Shown here piece by piece: positions 62,241 through 64,000 of a DNA stretch of 64,000 nt. The stretch covers positions 98,746,467 to 98,810,466 of the forward strand of contig CM041084.1 in assembly GCA_023079485.1 (NCBI GenBank). Direction: 5' to 3'. Numbering within the stretch: position 1 is the stretch's first letter; the number at the start of each line of letters is the position of its first letter. The notes beneath the pieces were generated by a model. That model saw only the letters and a program-made list of their open reading frames with translations, was not told the origin of the DNA and did not search any database. The stretch comes from Archilochus colubris (taxonomy: Eukaryota > Chordata > Aves > Apodiformes > Trochilidae). The position numbers were made by a program, and so were the translations under genes.

Positions 62241-64000
62241 CAATAAAAAACTTTATCACTTTGATCATGAGAAAGAGAAAGTAGACATTGACTATTTCTA
62301 TTATTTCTTAAAAACAAAAAAAGAAAACCTCCAAAGCCCCCAAACCCCAGAACTTCTAAACTGTGATGAAAGGATCATAAGTAAAAATAAATTGATGATG
62401 GATATTTTATCTGCAGTCTTCCTTGGTACTCAGACAGAACTTGCAGGGTTTTTTCTGTTTCATTTTTGATTGAAGGACCAAAGTATTAATTAATTGCAAT
62501 AAATCCTACATTCTCCCTTTTCACATGAAAATAGATCCCTGAGTACGTTCTTCAAGATGTCTTGGTTATGGCTACTGTGTTTTTGTTCTAAAATGAATAG
62601 CAGTGGGTCCTGGAAATCCTGCTGTAAGAAACTGCTTCTTCAGTCTTTCTCTAAACTCAGTGGTACCACAAATCTGAGGGAGTCCAATTTTCTATCCCTG
62701 TTTTTAAAAATAAATAAATTAAAAAACCACAAACAACCCAGATGTATAGCCACAGCCAGTATCTGTAGGGCAGGTTCTGATTTGCTGTGCCTAAATACAT
62801 GGAATATGCATCCAAATGCACAAAAAGTTGAACTTCCAGCTTTTCTCAGCTGGAAATGCTTATTATTAATGAACGTTATTCTGTAGCATTGGCACAATCA
62901 TATATCACTGACTTACAATGAATGGAATGATGAATTAATAAAAGACCTACACCAGTTCTTCTCAGAACTGTCCAGTGTTGGCATTCTCTAAGGGACTAAC
63001 TAGCCAGTGAATTATTGGCATTATTTTCCCAGCCATCATGCTCAAATGCTTGAATATTTTTAATTAGTCAGTAATTCTTGTTATTCTGCAAATCACTGAC
63101 AGCTAATTTATTTTAAAACCACAGGAAAAAGTCTGTTCTGAATGTTTCTGTGTTGCATTCTTTTCTCCTAGATGACCTCCATCTCATGGAGTATTGACAA
63201 ATTACTTTTAGCAGTAGTTATTGTACTGTTGGGTTGTGATTTTGAAACTAGTATTTTAAAAGCTGGCTTGCATTTTGGATATATGAAACACTTGGTGCTA
63301 GTCATTCACAGAAACTGTTGTTACTGGGGTTTATAGGCCCAGCAGAATAAATTGGTTCCAAATTTTTGCCTGAAAATGGCAAGATTTATGTATTTCTTCG
63401 ACTGTAGTGTTTATCTAACTGTGCTGCCTCAGAAGGTCAGCCCACTGTGTGCTGGAAATTCTCTTTCATTCTACAAGAAGTGTGGGAGAAGCTGCAGCTC
63501 AGCTGTGTGAAAAGCTGAACTGTTCACTGCATGTAGCATAGCTCACCCACATTTGATAAGAGACATGGGATTGATACCAGAAGTTACACACCACTCCTGT
63601 TTCTTCTGCTGTTCTGTACACATCTGCCCTGAGGTAACAGGTGACTTTAGCATGGAAGACAATGACTGATGCAGTATACTTGTAACCTACCTGATGACTT
63701 TCTTTCTGCTCTTCATACAGTTAAGTGTTGTAATTGTGGGAAATGCCCTCCTGTTTTCCTGTGGCTTATCATTTGTATTTTTCACTGTCTGTATGTGTTG
63801 CTCCTTCCCTTCTTTGAGAGATTAACAACAGCCCCCATGCAACACTACAAATAAAATGTGTACCGTGTCATCAGACAGAAGATGCCATTGCAGCAGCATC
63901 ACACTCATTGTTCTTTTTGTTTGGTAGCCTAATTTGGCAACCTGTTTCATCATCCTGCTGTTTTATTTTGAGACGATCTTCTTTTCTAACTAGAAAACAT
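62241..64000. other. Non-coding DNA
   Basis: No supported gene to the end of the window. A possible acceptor (CTTTCTTTCTGCTCTTCATACAG, ending 63720) is followed by an open stretch to a stop at 63852-63854 overlapping an AATAAA. I regard it as weak and list it among the rejected items. Confidence 0.45.

Noticed and set aside
63721..63854. Acceptor followed by a 44-codon frame ending at TAA over an AATAAA, compatible in phase with the exon at 50970
   Set aside because: It would give a peptide of only about 65 residues with no recognisable domain, and the open stretch is short enough to be chance. It was not used to end the gene.
1..64000. CRISPR arrays, operons, tRNA or rRNA genes, complete retroviral genes
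   Set aside because: I looked for regularly spaced direct repeats, tRNA-type folds with B-box words and long gag/pol-type frames and saw none. The composition and CR1 content are those of a bird chromosome.

Overview
This is a window of nuclear DNA from a bird. Three things show it. CR1 LINE copies are scattered on both strands and carry the avian 3' end (repeated ATTCTATGATT). One of these copies belongs to the type common in songbirds and other Neoaves. There is also a solitary ERVL-like LTR of the kind dispersed in avian genomes. Most of the sequence is AT-rich, has low repeat content and is non-coding. No bacterial, plasmid or phage genes are present. Nearly all long open frames are chance frames or relics of CR1 reverse transcriptase.

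Layout. 1-35 kb: intronic or intergenic DNA with CR1 pieces at 4.36, 4.86, 20.9-21.6 (nested), 27.7 and 31.56 kb, a solo LTR at 13.72-14.30 kb, and a 45-bp exact duplication shared by 30.24 and 31.67 kb. 35.27-35.38 kb: a well-formed candidate internal coding exon on the + strand, cysteine-rich. 35.4-49.8 kb: non-coding, with a CR1 copy at 42.7 kb, a perfect 13-bp-arm hairpin at 43.25 kb and a block that looks like a conserved enhancer at 45.0-46.3 kb. 49.86-50.26 kb: a candidate terminal exon with stop codon and poly(A) signal. 50.4-52.3 kb: a strong CpG island, the promoter and first exon of a + strand gene. Its first coding exon (50970-51033) encodes a probable signal peptide and ends at a GTACGT donor. 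51.0-64.0 kb: apparently the first intron of that gene, with a CR1 fragment at 62.1 kb.

Interpretation. The simplest model is two + strand genes in tandem. The 3' end of one gene (exons at 35.27 and perhaps 49.86 kb, compatible in phase) lies within about 0.7 kb of the start codon of the next. I could not name either gene. The CpG-island promoter is secure. The first coding exon is likely. The two upstream exons are candidates that need transcript or homology evidence. I found no convincing novel system. The most useful leads are the unassigned exons, the close 3'-to-5' gene junction and the non-repetitive homeodomain/FOX-rich blocks.
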